Positions 1 to 8,982 of a stretch of 43,845 nucleotides of DNA are shown here, piece by piece. Position numbers and translations under genes: made by a program. The stretch covers positions 1 to 43,845 of the forward strand of contig CAJPQT010000021.1 in NCBI GenBank assembly GCA_905372865.1. The letters are read 5' to 3'. Below the pieces are notes generated by a model. That model was not told the DNA's origin and did not search any database. It saw only the letters and a list, made by a program, of their open reading frames with translations. Position 1 is the first letter of the stretch, and each line of letters begins with the position of its first letter. Source of the stretch: an uncultured Centipeda sp. (GTDB taxonomy: Bacteria; Bacillota; Negativicutes; Selenomonadales; Selenomonadaceae).

Positions 1-445
1 GCCCCCACCGCCGCCGCCTGAACCGGAACAGATCGAAGAAGAGCCTGCTGTGGTCGAGGCAGAGGTTCCGGAGGAAGCCATCACCGAGATTATGAAGGAA
101 GTCGAGGAGACGCCGGAAAAGGAAGAACCGAAGGTACTGCGTTCCGGTGAGGGGAAGCAAATCGGCATGCCGGGCAAGATCCTGCATGCGGAACAGCCGC
201 CCTACGGCGTCATTCAGTTCAAGGGACGCGTTGCCGTCTCGGCACGCATCGGTACGGACGGCAAGGTTATCAGCACCCGTATCCAGGTCTCCTCCGGCAA
301 TGCACTCTATGATCGGATGGCACGGCGCATTGTCGAAAAGCAGTGGAAATTCGAGCCCGCGAAGGATATGAACGGGCAGCCGATGGAATCCGATATGCAG
401 TGTCCTGTTTACTTTAACATGAAGCCTGCACGCAATATCAAATAA
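1..445 (+). CDS. tonB: TonB-family energy transducer, C-terminal part (5' end outside window)
   Basis: The frame is open from base 2 and enters the window in a run of six prolines followed by Glu/Pro-rich sequence, the periplasm-spanning linker typical of TonB. The last ~90 residues form a TonB C-terminal domain: a beta-strand stretch (GRVAVSARIGTDGKV), then a helix with LYDRMARRIVEKQWKFEPA, matching the family's pattern. TonB passes proton-motive energy from ExbB-ExbD in the inner membrane to outer-membrane receptors, so this gene implies a diderm cell. The membrane anchor and start codon lie upstream of the window. The FTR1 gene follows 40 bp downstream on the same strand, so the protein probably serves iron or siderophore import. 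A GTG at base 50 is merely an internal valine codon. Confidence 0.9.
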   Translation, partial: PPPPPPEPEQIEEEPAVVEAEVPEEAITEIMKEVEETPEKEEPKVLRSGEGKQIGMPGKILHAEQPPYGVIQFKGRVAVSARIGTDGKVISTRIQVSSGNALYDRMARRIVEKQWKFEPAKDMNGQPMESDMQCPVYFNMKPARNIK

Positions 446-485
446 TGTGCATGTGCCGGAAGAAGGAGGGGAAATAAGTAATCCC

Positions 486-1682
486 ATGAGAAAACTTATT
501 GTATTCATTATGGCGCTCTTTCTGCTCCTGCCTGCAGCATCCACGAATGCTGCGCAGACGTGGCAGCAGATCCACGACCACATTGCCGCTGAGATGAATA
601 ATGTCTATACGATCTATCAATCAGGCAATGCGGAGGGGGCAAAGGACGCCGTCAATGATATCTACTACGGTATCTATGAAAAGGATGGTCTGGAGAGTGC
701 CGTGCGCAGCGGGATCTCCTCCAAGAGTGCGAATCTCACGGAGTACCAGTTCTACACGCTGAAAAAGGCGATCCGCGCGGGTGCACCGCAGTCCGAGGTA
801 GAAGCCGAGGGGAAAAAACTTCTCGATATGGTTCAGGCGGAAGTGACAACCCTCGAGACGTCGGGCGTGCAGTCGGGCGGCTGGGGCATGTTCCTGCAGG
901 CGTTCCTGATCCTTCTGCGTGAGGGCGTTGAGGCGATCCTCGTGCTTGTCGGCATCATCGCCTACCTTGGGCGTGCCGGACACGAGAAGGAACTCTCCAC
1001 GGTCTATAACTGGGCGATTGCAGGCGTTATTGCAAGCTTTATCTCGGCTTATCTCTTTGTTGAAGTTCTTGATAATACGGCGACGACGGGCTCCGGACGT
1101 GAGATCATCGAGGGCTGTACAGCACTCTTCGCCGTGCTTGTCCTCCTCGGCACATCTGCATGGATGGGCGGCAAGTCCAATGCGAAGGCATGGAAATCCT
1201 ACATTGACAAGCAGGTGAAGCTGACACTCTCGACGGGGAAATCACGTGCGCTCGGTTTTGCCGTATTCCTCGCCGTCTATCGCGAGGGTGCAGAGGTCAT
1301 TCTCTTCTATCAGGCGCTCTTTAACAACGCCATCGGCGATGTCGATATGATCTGGGGCGGCTTTGTCGCTGCTTGTGCGGTGCTTGCCCTGCTCTTCTTC
1401 CTCATGCAGCGCGGTGCGCTGCGCATTCCGATCGGTCCGTTCTTCAAGGTGACGAGCGCGTTCATGTTCATTCTCGCCGTTACGTTCCTTGGCGGCGGAC
1501 TCAAGGAACTGCAGGAGGCCGATGTGATCTCCACCTCGGTCATCGAGGCGGTTCCCGTGCCGAGCATTGACTTGCTCGGGCTTTATCCCACCTATGAAAC
1601 CATTGTGCCGCAGATTCTGCTGGTTGCAGCGGCGGTCGCGATGGTATCATATAGAAAGCGCTCTGCTGCGGCAGAGGCGTGA
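486..1682 (+). CDS. FTR1-family high-affinity iron permease with periplasmic N-terminal domain
   Basis: This 398-residue inner-membrane protein probably moves iron across the cytoplasmic membrane. It starts with a signal peptide (MRKLIVFIMALF, likely cleavage after ASTNA), then ~110 residues of hydrophilic helical periplasmic domain, then about seven membrane segments. Two FTR1 signature motifs are visible, REGVE at residues 145-149 and REGAE at 266-270, which in the family coordinate iron. The ATG at 486 is chosen because it gives a clean signal peptide. The Shine-Dalgarno AAGGAGGGG at 463-471 is 14 bases away, rather far. A longer reading from 447 would put charged residues ahead of the signal peptide. 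The next gene is P19, the usual partner of FTR1 proteins of this layout (FetM/Cj1658 type), which distinguishes it from EfeU, normally paired with EfeO and EfeB. Confidence 0.93.
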   Translation: MRKLIVFIMALFLLLPAASTNAAQTWQQIHDHIAAEMNNVYTIYQSGNAEGAKDAVNDIYYGIYEKDGLESAVRSGISSKSANLTEYQFYTLKKAIRAGAPQSEVEAEGKKLLDMVQAEVTTLETSGVQSGGWGMFLQAFLILLREGVEAILVLVGIIAYLGRAGHEKELSTVYNWAIAGVIASFISAYLFVEVLDNTATTGSGREIIEGCTALFAVLVLLGTSAWMGGKSNAKAWKSYIDKQVKLTLSTGKSRALGFAVFLAVYREGAEVILFYQALFNNAIGDVDMIWGGFVAACAVLALLFFLMQRGALRIPIGPFFKVTSAFMFILAVTFLGGGLKELQEADVISTSVIEAVPVPSIDLLGLYPTYETIVPQILLVAAAVAMVSYRKRSAAAEA

Positions 1683-1734
1683 GTTTTCCCCGTAAGAGGG
1701 AGCAGTGTTTCATCTTTGTAAGGAGGATTATCCC

Positions 1735-2304
1735 ATGAAGAAATCCGGTCTCAGCATGCTCAAAAAGGCGCTTGCCATTGGCGCCGTCGCATTCTCTACG
1801 TTTGCGATCAATGCGAACGTCAGCGAAGCTGCATTCGAAGAGTTCCCGATCGGCGACGAGATCGAGGATACGACAAACCACTTCAAGGTTGCGCTCGTGT
1901 ACTTCCAGCCGGTCACGATGGAGCCTGCTGGCATGAGCCTGCCGGCAGATCAGGCGGATATCCATATTGAAACGGATATCCATGCAACCGAGGGCAACGA
2001 GTGCGGCTTCGGTGTCGGCGAGTGGATTCCCTATCTGACGGTGCACTACAAGTTCACGAAGCGTGAGACGGGCGAGAGCATCGAGGGCGTGTTCATGCCG
2101 ATGAGCGCAGACGACGGCCCGCACTACGGCGCGAATGTCAAGATGCTCGGCGCGGGCACCTATGACTGCGAGTTCTCGATCGACAGCCCTGCACGTCAGA
2201 ACTACATGCTCCACACCGATAAGGAGACGGGCGTTCCGGGTCATTTCTGGACCGAGCCGGTCAAGATGAGCTGGGTGTTCAACTACGTTCCGCGCAAGTG
2301 GTAA
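1735..2304 (+). CDS. P19/Tpd-family periplasmic iron-transport protein
   Basis: A 189-residue exported protein with a signal peptide (residues 1 to about 32, ending VSEA-A). The mature part matches the P19 (Tpd) family: an EDTTNHFKVAL segment, the metal-site stretch with His77 and His83 (DIHIETDIHA), a Met-rich loop (VFMPMSADDGPHYG, His130) and a closing HTDKETG block (His160). In Campylobacter and E. coli FetP, such proteins form dimers that bind copper and iron and work with an FTR1 permease. A strong Shine-Dalgarno (AAGGAGGA, 1720-1727) fixes the start. A hairpin follows the gene and may limit read-through into the rest of the locus. Family membership is certain from the sequence; the iron role is taken from the family and the neighbours. 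Confidence 0.93.
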   Translation: MKKSGLSMLKKALAIGAVAFSTFAINANVSEAAFEEFPIGDEIEDTTNHFKVALVYFQPVTMEPAGMSLPADQADIHIETDIHATEGNECGFGVGEWIPYLTVHYKFTKRETGESIEGVFMPMSADDGPHYGANVKMLGAGTYDCEFSIDSPARQNYMLHTDKETGVPGHFWTEPVKMSWVFNYVPRKW

Positions 2305-2373
2305 TTTCAGTTGCTCCCGGACGATGACGGCGTGGGATTCCTGTGCCGCACATTGTCCTGCCGGAATTAGAAT

Positions 2374-2404
2374 GGCTGCCGTCCTTCGGGGACGGCGGCT
2401 TTTC
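2374..2404 (+). terminator. Rho-independent terminator or attenuator between P19 and DUF2318 genes
   Basis: Left arm GGCTGCCGTCC (2374-2384), loop TTCGG, right arm GGACGGCGGCT (2390-2400), followed by TTTTC. The core is seven GC-rich pairs, extended by pairs with two G-T wobbles. No promoter is evident between this hairpin and the next start at 2426, so it more likely sets a step-down in expression within the locus than a true end. Confidence 0.75.
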
Positions 2405-2425
2405 TAGTAGGAAAGGGTTATTACA

Positions 2426-3691
2426 ATGTTACAGGCGTTTCTACAACAATTGGTGCCGGCGCTCGAAGAGAGCATCAAGCTCGCCGTGCCGCTCGGTATT
2501 CTGCTTGCAATCATTCTGCCCCTGCCGAATCAAAGCATTCGCCATACGTTTGTGTGCGTTTTGAAATGGGGCTTTTTCCTCTCGCTCTTTATGACTGCCG
2601 TGCGTGTCGGCACAAAGTCTGCAGTCAACCGCGAGATTTTCGAGAGCATGGCAATCGGTGTCGATCTCGTGGGCGCGCTCGTTCTCTGTACGATCCTCCT
2701 GCGCAGCCTGCATCGTGAATGGACCTCGAAGGAGGAGCGCGTCTTCCGCCTCGGAACCGGGGCTCTCGCGCTTGGCATCTTCCTCTATCACGGGTTGGAG
2801 CTTTGGCTGATTCCCGTTGCTACGGTTCAGGTTGCGATGGGGGATTATTTCACACTCATCTTCTTCGTGAAGATGCTCGGCTTTTTCAGCGGCATCTTCC
2901 TCGGTTTCCTCTCAGGGTATCTGGCGTACCATGCGGCGGCAGCACTCAACCACGGACGCCTTGTTTTCGTCTTTACCGTGCAGATGGCGGCGACTGCCGT
3001 GCAGCAGGTCATATTCGTCATGACGGTCCTGATGGCGCGGCAGGTGTTTGGTGCAGAAAGTCTCATCTCCTTCATGGCCTCGTTTATCGACAATCAGAAC
3101 AAGATCATCTATGCGATTTACTTTGTGTCGATTCTCGTACCTGTCACACTCTTTCTGCAGCCGCGTCCGGAGCGTCCCGCTTGGGCAAATCCCGCGCAGT
3201 ACCGTCAGCTGCTCGCCCGCGCGATTCGGCGCAAGCGTTGGGGATCGGGGCTGCTTGCAATGCTCGTTCTGACAATCCTCATATCGAGCGTCGGCGGTTG
3301 GTACGCGAACAAGAAGGAACAGCTTGTCCCTGCCGTTGCAATCAAGGCGGAGGATGGGCTTGTGCAGATTCCGCTCGAGGAGGTTTCGGACGGACATCTC
3401 CACCGTTATGCCTTCCGTGCTTCAGATGGGACGGAGGTGCGTGTCATCATCGTACAGAAGGGCGGCTCTGCATTCGGTGTGGGGCTTGATGCGTGTGAGA
3501 TCTGCGGACCGACGGGGTACTTCGAGCGCGACGGACAGATTGTCTGCCGTCTCTGCGATGTTGTCATGAACAAGGCGACGATCGGCCTCCCCGGCGGCTG
3601 TAATCCGATCCCCGTGGAGTACCGCGTGGCAAACGGTGCGGTGCAGATCGCAGGGGATACGCTTGAAGCGGCGCGCATTCACTTCCGCTGA
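2426..3691 (+). CDS. DUF2318 Fe-S-containing membrane protein of the P19/FTR1 iron locus
   Basis: A 421-residue protein with about eight predicted membrane segments in residues 1-300 and a C-terminal extracytoplasmic or soluble domain. That domain carries two CxxC pairs, Cys357/Cys360 and Cys374/Cys377, plus Cys392 in GGCNP, the DUF2318 signature. The family is annotated as a predicted membrane protein with an Fe-S or metal-binding domain and occurs next to P19 and FTR1 genes (Cj1660 position in Campylobacter). The N-terminal half resembles a degenerate FTR1 fold; PALEESI near residue 11 sits where FTR1 has REGxE, but the Arg-Glu-Gly is missing. The function is probably electron transfer or metal handling during import; this is inference. 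The start has a modest Shine-Dalgarno (GGAAAGG). Confidence 0.85.
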   Translation: MLQAFLQQLVPALEESIKLAVPLGILLAIILPLPNQSIRHTFVCVLKWGFFLSLFMTAVRVGTKSAVNREIFESMAIGVDLVGALVLCTILLRSLHREWTSKEERVFRLGTGALALGIFLYHGLELWLIPVATVQVAMGDYFTLIFFVKMLGFFSGIFLGFLSGYLAYHAAAALNHGRLVFVFTVQMAATAVQQVIFVMTVLMARQVFGAESLISFMASFIDNQNKIIYAIYFVSILVPVTLFLQPRPERPAWANPAQYRQLLARAIRRKRWGSGLLAMLVLTILISSVGGWYANKKEQLVPAVAIKAEDGLVQIPLEEVSDGHLHRYAFRASDGTEVRVIIVQKGGSAFGVGLDACEICGPTGYFERDGQIVCRLCDVVMNKATIGLPGGCNPIPVEYRVANGAVQIAGDTLEAARIHFR

Positions 3692-3712
3692 CGGCATGAG
3701 AGGAGGAAAGCC

Positions 3713-4996
3713 ATGTTTTGGCAAATGGTAAAAGGGGCGCTCATCCGTCAGCGCGGGAGGTTCATCCTCATCGCACTGACGGTCGCTCTTGGCGTTTCGC
3801 TCGCGACTGCCATGCTGAATGTCATGTTCGACATCGGCGAGAAGGTCAATCAGGAGCTGAAAGCATTCGGTGCGAACATCACGGTAACACCGCGCAACTC
3901 GATGGTGCTCAAGGATCTTTACGGCGTGGAAACCACGAAGAGTACACATCGTGAATACCTCGAAGAATCGGATCTCGGCAACATCAAGACAATTTTCTGG
4001 ACGAACAACATCGTTGCATTTGCCCCATCACTGACGACGAATATGACGCTTGCGGACGGTGAGACCGTTCCGCTCTTCGGCACGTGGTTTGAGCATACGC
4101 TCACGCTGCCGACGGATGAGGTCTACACCACGGGTGTGAAGTTCATGAAGTCATGGTGGCACGTCGACGGTGACTGGGCGGACGATATGCAGACGGATCA
4201 GGTACTCGTCGGTACAAAGCTCGCACAGAAACTCGGCGTGTCGGCGGGCAGTACACTCTCGTACAAGAAGCCGGACGGCTCGGATGGCACGCTGACGGTC
4301 ACCGGCATCCTTTCGGGCGGCGGCGATGAAGAGAACCAGATCGTCGGCTCACTTGCTCTCGCGCAGAATCTTGCAAACGCTGCGGGGAAGATCGATCAGG
4401 TTGAGGTCAGTGCGATGACGACACCGGAGAATGATCTTGCGCGCAAGGCGGCAGAGAACCCGAAGTCGCTCTCACAGGCGGAGTATGACATCTGGTACTG
4501 CACCTCATATGTCGGCTCGATCGCCTACCAGATCGAGGAGGTCATGCAGAATGCGGCGGCGCATCCTGTGCGCCAGATCGCAGAGTCCGAGGGCAAGATT
4601 CTCGGCAAGACGCAGCTCCTTATGCTGCTGATTACGGTTTTGTCGCTGCTCTCTTCGAGCCTCGGTGTCAGCAACCTCATCAGTGCGAACATCATGGAGC
4701 GCAGCCGTGAGCTCGGACTTCTCAAGGCCCTCGGCGCGACGAATCTCGCGGTTGTGCTCTCCGTGCTTGCGGAGATCTTTATCGCGGGGATTATGGGCGG
4801 CATCCTCGGCTATGTCGTAGGGCTTGGCTTTGCGCAGCTCATCGGCGAGAATGTCTTTGGCTCGGGCATTGCGGTCAATCCGTATGTCATTCCGATCATT
4901 GCCGTGCTCATGTCGCTCGTGCTGATCATCGGGAGTGTGCCCGCGATCCGTATGCTTCTGTCGCTGCAGCCGGCAGAGGTTCTCTATGGCAGGTGA
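3713..4996 (+). CDS. ABC transporter permease, FtsX/MacB type (first subunit)
   Basis: A 427-residue protein with the MacB/FtsX layout: one N-terminal membrane helix (LIALTVALGVSLATAML, residues ~18-38), a ~250-residue periplasmic domain of MacB-PCD type, then three C-terminal helices (LLMLLITVLSLLSSSLGVSNL; VVLSVLAEIFIAGIMGGILGY; a last one near residue 400). The coupling-helix sequence MERSRELGLLKALGA is typical of FtsX permeases. Such permeases transmit mechanical force to periplasmic partners more often than they carry a solute. The Shine-Dalgarno GAGGAGGAAA precedes the ATG. The next permease begins 3 bp after its stop, so the two likely form a heterodimer with the ATPase at 6147. Homologous permease pairs accompany P19 in Campylobacter (Cj1661/Cj1662). 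Confidence 0.9.
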   Translation: MFWQMVKGALIRQRGRFILIALTVALGVSLATAMLNVMFDIGEKVNQELKAFGANITVTPRNSMVLKDLYGVETTKSTHREYLEESDLGNIKTIFWTNNIVAFAPSLTTNMTLADGETVPLFGTWFEHTLTLPTDEVYTTGVKFMKSWWHVDGDWADDMQTDQVLVGTKLAQKLGVSAGSTLSYKKPDGSDGTLTVTGILSGGGDEENQIVGSLALAQNLANAAGKIDQVEVSAMTTPENDLARKAAENPKSLSQAEYDIWYCTSYVGSIAYQIEEVMQNAAAHPVRQIAESEGKILGKTQLLMLLITVLSLLSSSLGVSNLISANIMERSRELGLLKALGATNLAVVLSVLAEIFIAGIMGGILGYVVGLGFAQLIGENVFGSGIAVNPYVIPIIAVLMSLVLIIGSVPAIRMLLSLQPAEVLYGR

Positions 4997-4999
4997 TGA

Positions 5000-6133
5000 A
5001 TGATGAATCGATATAAAATGTTCTTTATCATGGTCGCCAATTCCCTCCTGCGCCGGCGTGCACGCATGGCAATCGCTCTGCTCGCCGTCGCCATTGGGGC
5101 GACGATCATCTCGGGCATGATTACGGTCTACAAGGAAGTCCCCGAACAGATGGGACGCGCGTTCCGCGCCTACGGTGCGAACCTCCTCATTCTGCCGGGG
5201 ACGGACAAGGGCGCGATTCAGGAGGATTCAGTTGCCGCCGTGCGCAAGTCCCTCTCGGGCTATGAGATTGTCGGCATCACACCGTTCCTGTATGATACGC
5301 TTCTCATCAATCATCAGACGGTGATGGCGGGTGGTACAGATTTTACCGTCCTGCAGGAGGTCAGCCCGTATTGGCAGATTCGCGGCGACTGGCCGACGGC
5401 AGGGGAGAAGGAGATCCTGCTCGGTGCGGAGTTTGCGGCAAAGCTGCGTGTGAACCCCGGTGATACGATTACCGTTTCGGGCGGCGAGGGAACGATCGTG
5501 AGCGATTACCGCGTGTCCGGCATTGTCCGTACGGGCGGAAACGAGGAGAATTTTGTCTTTGTCTCCCTGCCCGATATGCAGAGCATGAAAGAACGCCCCG
5601 GTGAGCTGAGCCTCGCGCAGGTCTCAGTCGTTGCGGGGCAGGATGAACTGACGCGTGCGGAGGAGAAGATCCGTGCGGATGTGCCCGCCGTTGAGCCGCA
5701 GCTGGTCAAGCAGATTGCCCAGTCCGAGGGCACGGTGCTCGGGAAACTTCAAGCGCTCGTGCTCATCGTCACCGTCGTTGTCCTCGTCTTGACGCTGATC
5801 TGCGTCTCGACAACAATGATGGCGATTGTGACGGAGCGTCGCCGCGAGATTGGTCTGAAGAAGGCACTCGGTGCGGATAACCGTCACATTGTCATGGAGT
5901 TCTTCGGCGAGGGATGCCTCCTCGGTGCGCTTGGCGGCGTGCTCGGCTCGGGCTTTGGCTATCTCTTTGCCCAGAGTGTCAGCGTCAACGTCTTCGGACG
6001 CGGCATCGAGTTCTCGGCGACTATCGTTGTCGTTGCACTCGTCATGTCCATCTTTGTCACGGGGCTTGCATCGCTCCTGCCCGTGCGCATTGCGACGAAT
6101 GTAGATCCCGCGATTATCCTGCGCGGCGAATGA
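5000..6133 (+). CDS. ABC transporter permease, FtsX/MacB type (second subunit)
   Basis: A 377-residue permease with the same architecture as its upstream neighbour: an N-terminal helix (MAIALLAVAIGATIISGMI), a periplasmic domain, and three C-terminal helices with the coupling segment VTERRREIGLKKALGAD. The periplasmic part is about 50 residues shorter than in the first subunit, so the pair is not a recent duplicate. The ATG at 5000 lies 3 bp past the upstream stop and a second ATG follows at once (5003). It is probably translationally coupled and assembles with the 3713 permease and the 6147 ATPase. The substrate, or the partner it moves, is unknown; the locus points to iron import. Confidence 0.9.
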   Translation: MMNRYKMFFIMVANSLLRRRARMAIALLAVAIGATIISGMITVYKEVPEQMGRAFRAYGANLLILPGTDKGAIQEDSVAAVRKSLSGYEIVGITPFLYDTLLINHQTVMAGGTDFTVLQEVSPYWQIRGDWPTAGEKEILLGAEFAAKLRVNPGDTITVSGGEGTIVSDYRVSGIVRTGGNEENFVFVSLPDMQSMKERPGELSLAQVSVVAGQDELTRAEEKIRADVPAVEPQLVKQIAQSEGTVLGKLQALVLIVTVVVLVLTLICVSTTMMAIVTERRREIGLKKALGADNRHIVMEFFGEGCLLGALGGVLGSGFGYLFAQSVSVNVFGRGIEFSATIVVVALVMSIFVTGLASLLPVRIATNVDPAIILRGE

Positions 6134-6146
6134 GGAGGAATAACGC

Positions 6147-6806
<660 letters not shown>

Positions 6807-6808
6807 CG

Positions 6809-7279
6809 ATGAAGAAAAGAGTGTTGGGGCTTGCTGTACTTCTCTCGATTGGAGCTATGATCGTAGGCTGCGGCGATGAGAAAAAGGAAGCACCGAAAAA
6901 CGATGCGAAGCCTGCCGCACAGGCGGTGTCACTCGATATGACAGGGGTCAAGGACGGTACGTTCGCGGGGGATAGTTCCAAGCACGAACAGCTTGGACAC
7001 TCGCACGTTGAACTGACGATCGCAAACGGTGCGATCACGAAGGTCGTTCATACGGGCTTTGACAAGGACGGCAAGGTAAAGGACGAGAATTACGGCGCGG
7101 ATAAGCCCGAAGGTGTGCGCAAGAAAGCGCAGAACGCCTACAAGGCAATCGGCTCGTACGCAAGCCAGCTGGAGAGCAAGAAGGATCTCGCGAAGGTCGA
7201 TGCCATTGCGGGCGCAACCGTCAGCTACGACCAGTTCAACGAGGCTGTCGCAAAGGCGGTCGAAGCGGCGAAGAAGTAA
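6809..7279 (+). CDS. FMN-binding domain lipoprotein of the iron locus
   Basis: A 156-residue predicted lipoprotein: a signal peptide with lipobox IVGC and the lipidated Cys at residue 21, a short charged linker (DEKKEAPKND), then an FMN_bind domain from about residue 48 to the end. The C-terminal AIAGATVSY matches the (S/T)GAT motif in which a Thr of NqrC/RnfG-type domains is covalently flavinylated; whether this Thr is modified cannot be seen. The ATG at 6809 is chosen over a GTG at 6803 because the AAAGGA at 6793-6798 is better spaced. It starts 2 bp after the ATPase stop and is the last gene before a strong terminator. It may supply electrons to DUF2318 or reduce iron at the membrane surface. 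Confidence 0.88.
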   Translation: MKKRVLGLAVLLSIGAMIVGCGDEKKEAPKNDAKPAAQAVSLDMTGVKDGTFAGDSSKHEQLGHSHVELTIANGAITKVVHTGFDKDGKVKDENYGADKPEGVRKKAQNAYKAIGSYASQLESKKDLAKVDAIAGATVSYDQFNEAVAKAVEAAKK

Positions 7280-7298
7280 ATCGTATACCGATAAAATG

Positions 7299-7334
7299 GA
7301 AGTCGTCATACATCTTGTATGGCGGCTTCTTTTT
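7299..7334 (+). terminator. Rho-independent terminator closing the iron locus
   Basis: A 13-bp stem of GAAGTCGTCATAC and GTATGGCGGCTTC (two G-T wobbles), loop ATCTT, followed by five T. It lies 20 bp after the FMN-lipoprotein gene. Confidence 0.93.
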
Positions 7335-7339
7335 GTCTG

Positions 7340-7348
7340 TGGTACAAT
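7340..7348 (+). promoter_or_regulatory. Candidate extended -10 promoter for pepD
   Basis: TGGTACAAT combines a TG extension with a five-of-six match to TATAAT. It lies just past the preceding terminator and 32 bp before the pepD ATG. No good -35 box is seen, which extended -10 promoters tolerate. Confidence 0.45.
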
Positions 7349-7380
7349 AGGGAACATAGTTACAGCTAGGAGGCAATCAT

Positions 7381-8835
7381 ATGATAGACGATGCAAAATT
7401 ATTGGAGACGGTCATTTCAGAATTTGAGGCACTGACGCATATTCCGCGTCCGTCGGGACATGAGAAAGCCGTCAGCGACTATCTGAAGAAACGGTTCGAG
7501 GAGATCGGCTGCACGGTGACGCAGGACGAGGCGCTGAACATCATCGCGGAACTTCCCGCGACAAAGGGCTGCGAGGCTGCGCCGCGCACGATCCTGCAGG
7601 GGCACATGGACATGGTCTGCGTCGCAAAGCCGGGTGTCGCCTACGATCCGCTCAAAGATCCAATCAAGCTTGTCCGCACGGAGAAGGGTCTGACGGCAGA
7701 CGGTACGAGCCTCGGCGGTGACGACGGCATCGGCGTTGCGGAAATTTTGACTGCGATGCAGCATACGGAGGAGCACGGCGCACTGCGCGCCATCATCACG
7801 GTCGACGAGGAGCAGGGGATGTCGGGGGCGCGCCGTCTGGATGCGGCACATCTCGCAGATGCACGCTTTCTGATCAACTGTGATTCGGAAGATTATCATA
7901 TCATGACGGTTGGCAGTGCGGGCAGTGTCAACCTCGACTTCTCGCGTACGCTCTCGCGCAGGGAGTCGGAGCTGCCCGCCTATCGCATTGCGGTGGAGGG
8001 CTTGCTTGGCGGACATTCGGGCGAGCGGATCGGCGACGGGCGCGGCAACGCGATTCGTACACTCGCGCTTGCCCTGCAGGCGCTTGAAGAGCACGGCAAG
8101 ATCGAGATTGTCACGTTCACGGGCGGTACGGCACGCAACGCCATTCCTCCGACGGCAGAGGCGGTCATTCGGACAGGCATTAACGAGCGTGAGATTGTCA
8201 ACGTACTGGTCGCGGAGGAGAAGCGTTTCCATGCGCTCTATGGCACGGCCGATCCCGCAATGAAGTTTGCATTTACTACGGTGGAGAATGCAGGGCGCGT
8301 CATCGGCGACGCAGAGGAGCGTGACCTCATCGACCTGCTGACCATCCTGCGTACGGGCGTCCATGATATGTCGCGTCTCCACGTGGATAAGGTGGAGACC
8401 TCGGCGAACCTCGGCGTTCTCCGTATGGACGAAAATGATGTGCGCGTTCAGTATTTCCCGCGCTCCTCGGTGAATGAGCGTCTGGATGAAATCGTCGTGA
8501 TGGGGCGGACGATGGCGGAGCGCATGAACTTCAACCTCACCCTTGGGGCGCAGTCGCCGGCATGGCGCGAGCGCGAGAACAGCAGGCTTGCGCAGATCAT
8601 GGGCGAGGTGTATGCTGCACAGAACGGCGGTACGCAGATGACGGTCGAGAGTATTCATGCAGGACTTGAGACCAGCTGGCATGCAGCGAAAAATCCGGAG
8701 CTGGACATGGTGTCCATCGGTGTGACGACGACGGGCATCCACACACCTGACGAGCGCGTTGATGTCACGACGATTGTTCCGGAAGCGAAGCTGATGATGG
8801 AGACGCTGCGCCGCATTGCACAGGAGAATGTATGA
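7381..8835 (+). CDS. pepD: Aminoacyl-histidine dipeptidase (M20 family, PepD/carnosinase type)
   Basis: A 484-residue cytoplasmic metallopeptidase that cleaves Xaa-His dipeptides and related short peptides. M20 metal-site and catalytic motifs are in order: GHMDMVC, LGGDDGIG, VDEEQGMSGA (Glu-Glu), CDSEDYH, GGHSGERIGDGRGNAIR in the dimerisation domain, and GIHTPDERV near the C-terminus. The length matches the family (about 485). A clear Shine-Dalgarno AGGAGG sits 7 bases before the ATG. It appears monocistronic: a terminator precedes it and a separate promoter serves the following regulator gene. It has no apparent link to the iron locus upstream. Confidence 0.93.
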   Translation: MIDDAKLLETVISEFEALTHIPRPSGHEKAVSDYLKKRFEEIGCTVTQDEALNIIAELPATKGCEAAPRTILQGHMDMVCVAKPGVAYDPLKDPIKLVRTEKGLTADGTSLGGDDGIGVAEILTAMQHTEEHGALRAIITVDEEQGMSGARRLDAAHLADARFLINCDSEDYHIMTVGSAGSVNLDFSRTLSRRESELPAYRIAVEGLLGGHSGERIGDGRGNAIRTLALALQALEEHGKIEIVTFTGGTARNAIPPTAEAVIRTGINEREIVNVLVAEEKRFHALYGTADPAMKFAFTTVENAGRVIGDAEERDLIDLLTILRTGVHDMSRLHVDKVETSANLGVLRMDENDVRVQYFPRSSVNERLDEIVVMGRTMAERMNFNLTLGAQSPAWRERENSRLAQIMGEVYAAQNGGTQMTVESIHAGLETSWHAAKNPELDMVSIGVTTTGIHTPDERVDVTTIVPEAKLMMETLRRIAQENV

Positions 8836-8909
8836 GTGTGGTGCTGCAAAATTTCAACAGTAACATTCTCAATTAGTTTTTCATCTATATAGAAAAAACG
8901 TGTCATGTG

Positions 8910-8918
8910 TGCTATACT
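8910..8918 (+). promoter_or_regulatory. Candidate extended -10 promoter for the Fur-family gene
   Basis: TGCTATACT: a TG extension plus TATACT (five of six to TATAAT) in an AT-rich leader, 65 bp before the regulator's ATG. The -35 region (8889-8895) is poor. Confidence 0.45.
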
Positions 8919-8926
8919 ATTCTCAT

Positions 8927-8941
8927 TGATTGTGATTATAT
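8927..8941 (+). promoter_or_regulatory. Candidate Fur/PerR operator (autoregulation)
   Basis: TGATTGTGATTATAT fits the 7-1-7 Fur box (TGATAAT-N-ATTATCA) at 10 of 14 positions and the PerR box equally well. It overlaps the expected transcription start of the gene for a Fur-family regulator, where an autoregulatory site would sit. The right half is weak, so this is a suggestion only. Confidence 0.3.
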
Positions 8942-8982
8942 ATTGGAGAGTTATCATACAATAACACATGGAGGGGAATAGT

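Noticed and set aside
2343..2564. A 73-codon plus-strand frame over the P19-DUF2318 gap
   Set aside because: It spans the hairpin and runs out of frame into the DUF2318 gene; no ribosome site.
7417..8742. A 441-codon minus-strand frame opposite pepD
   Set aside because: Shadow of pepD; His/Arg-rich with no family similarity.
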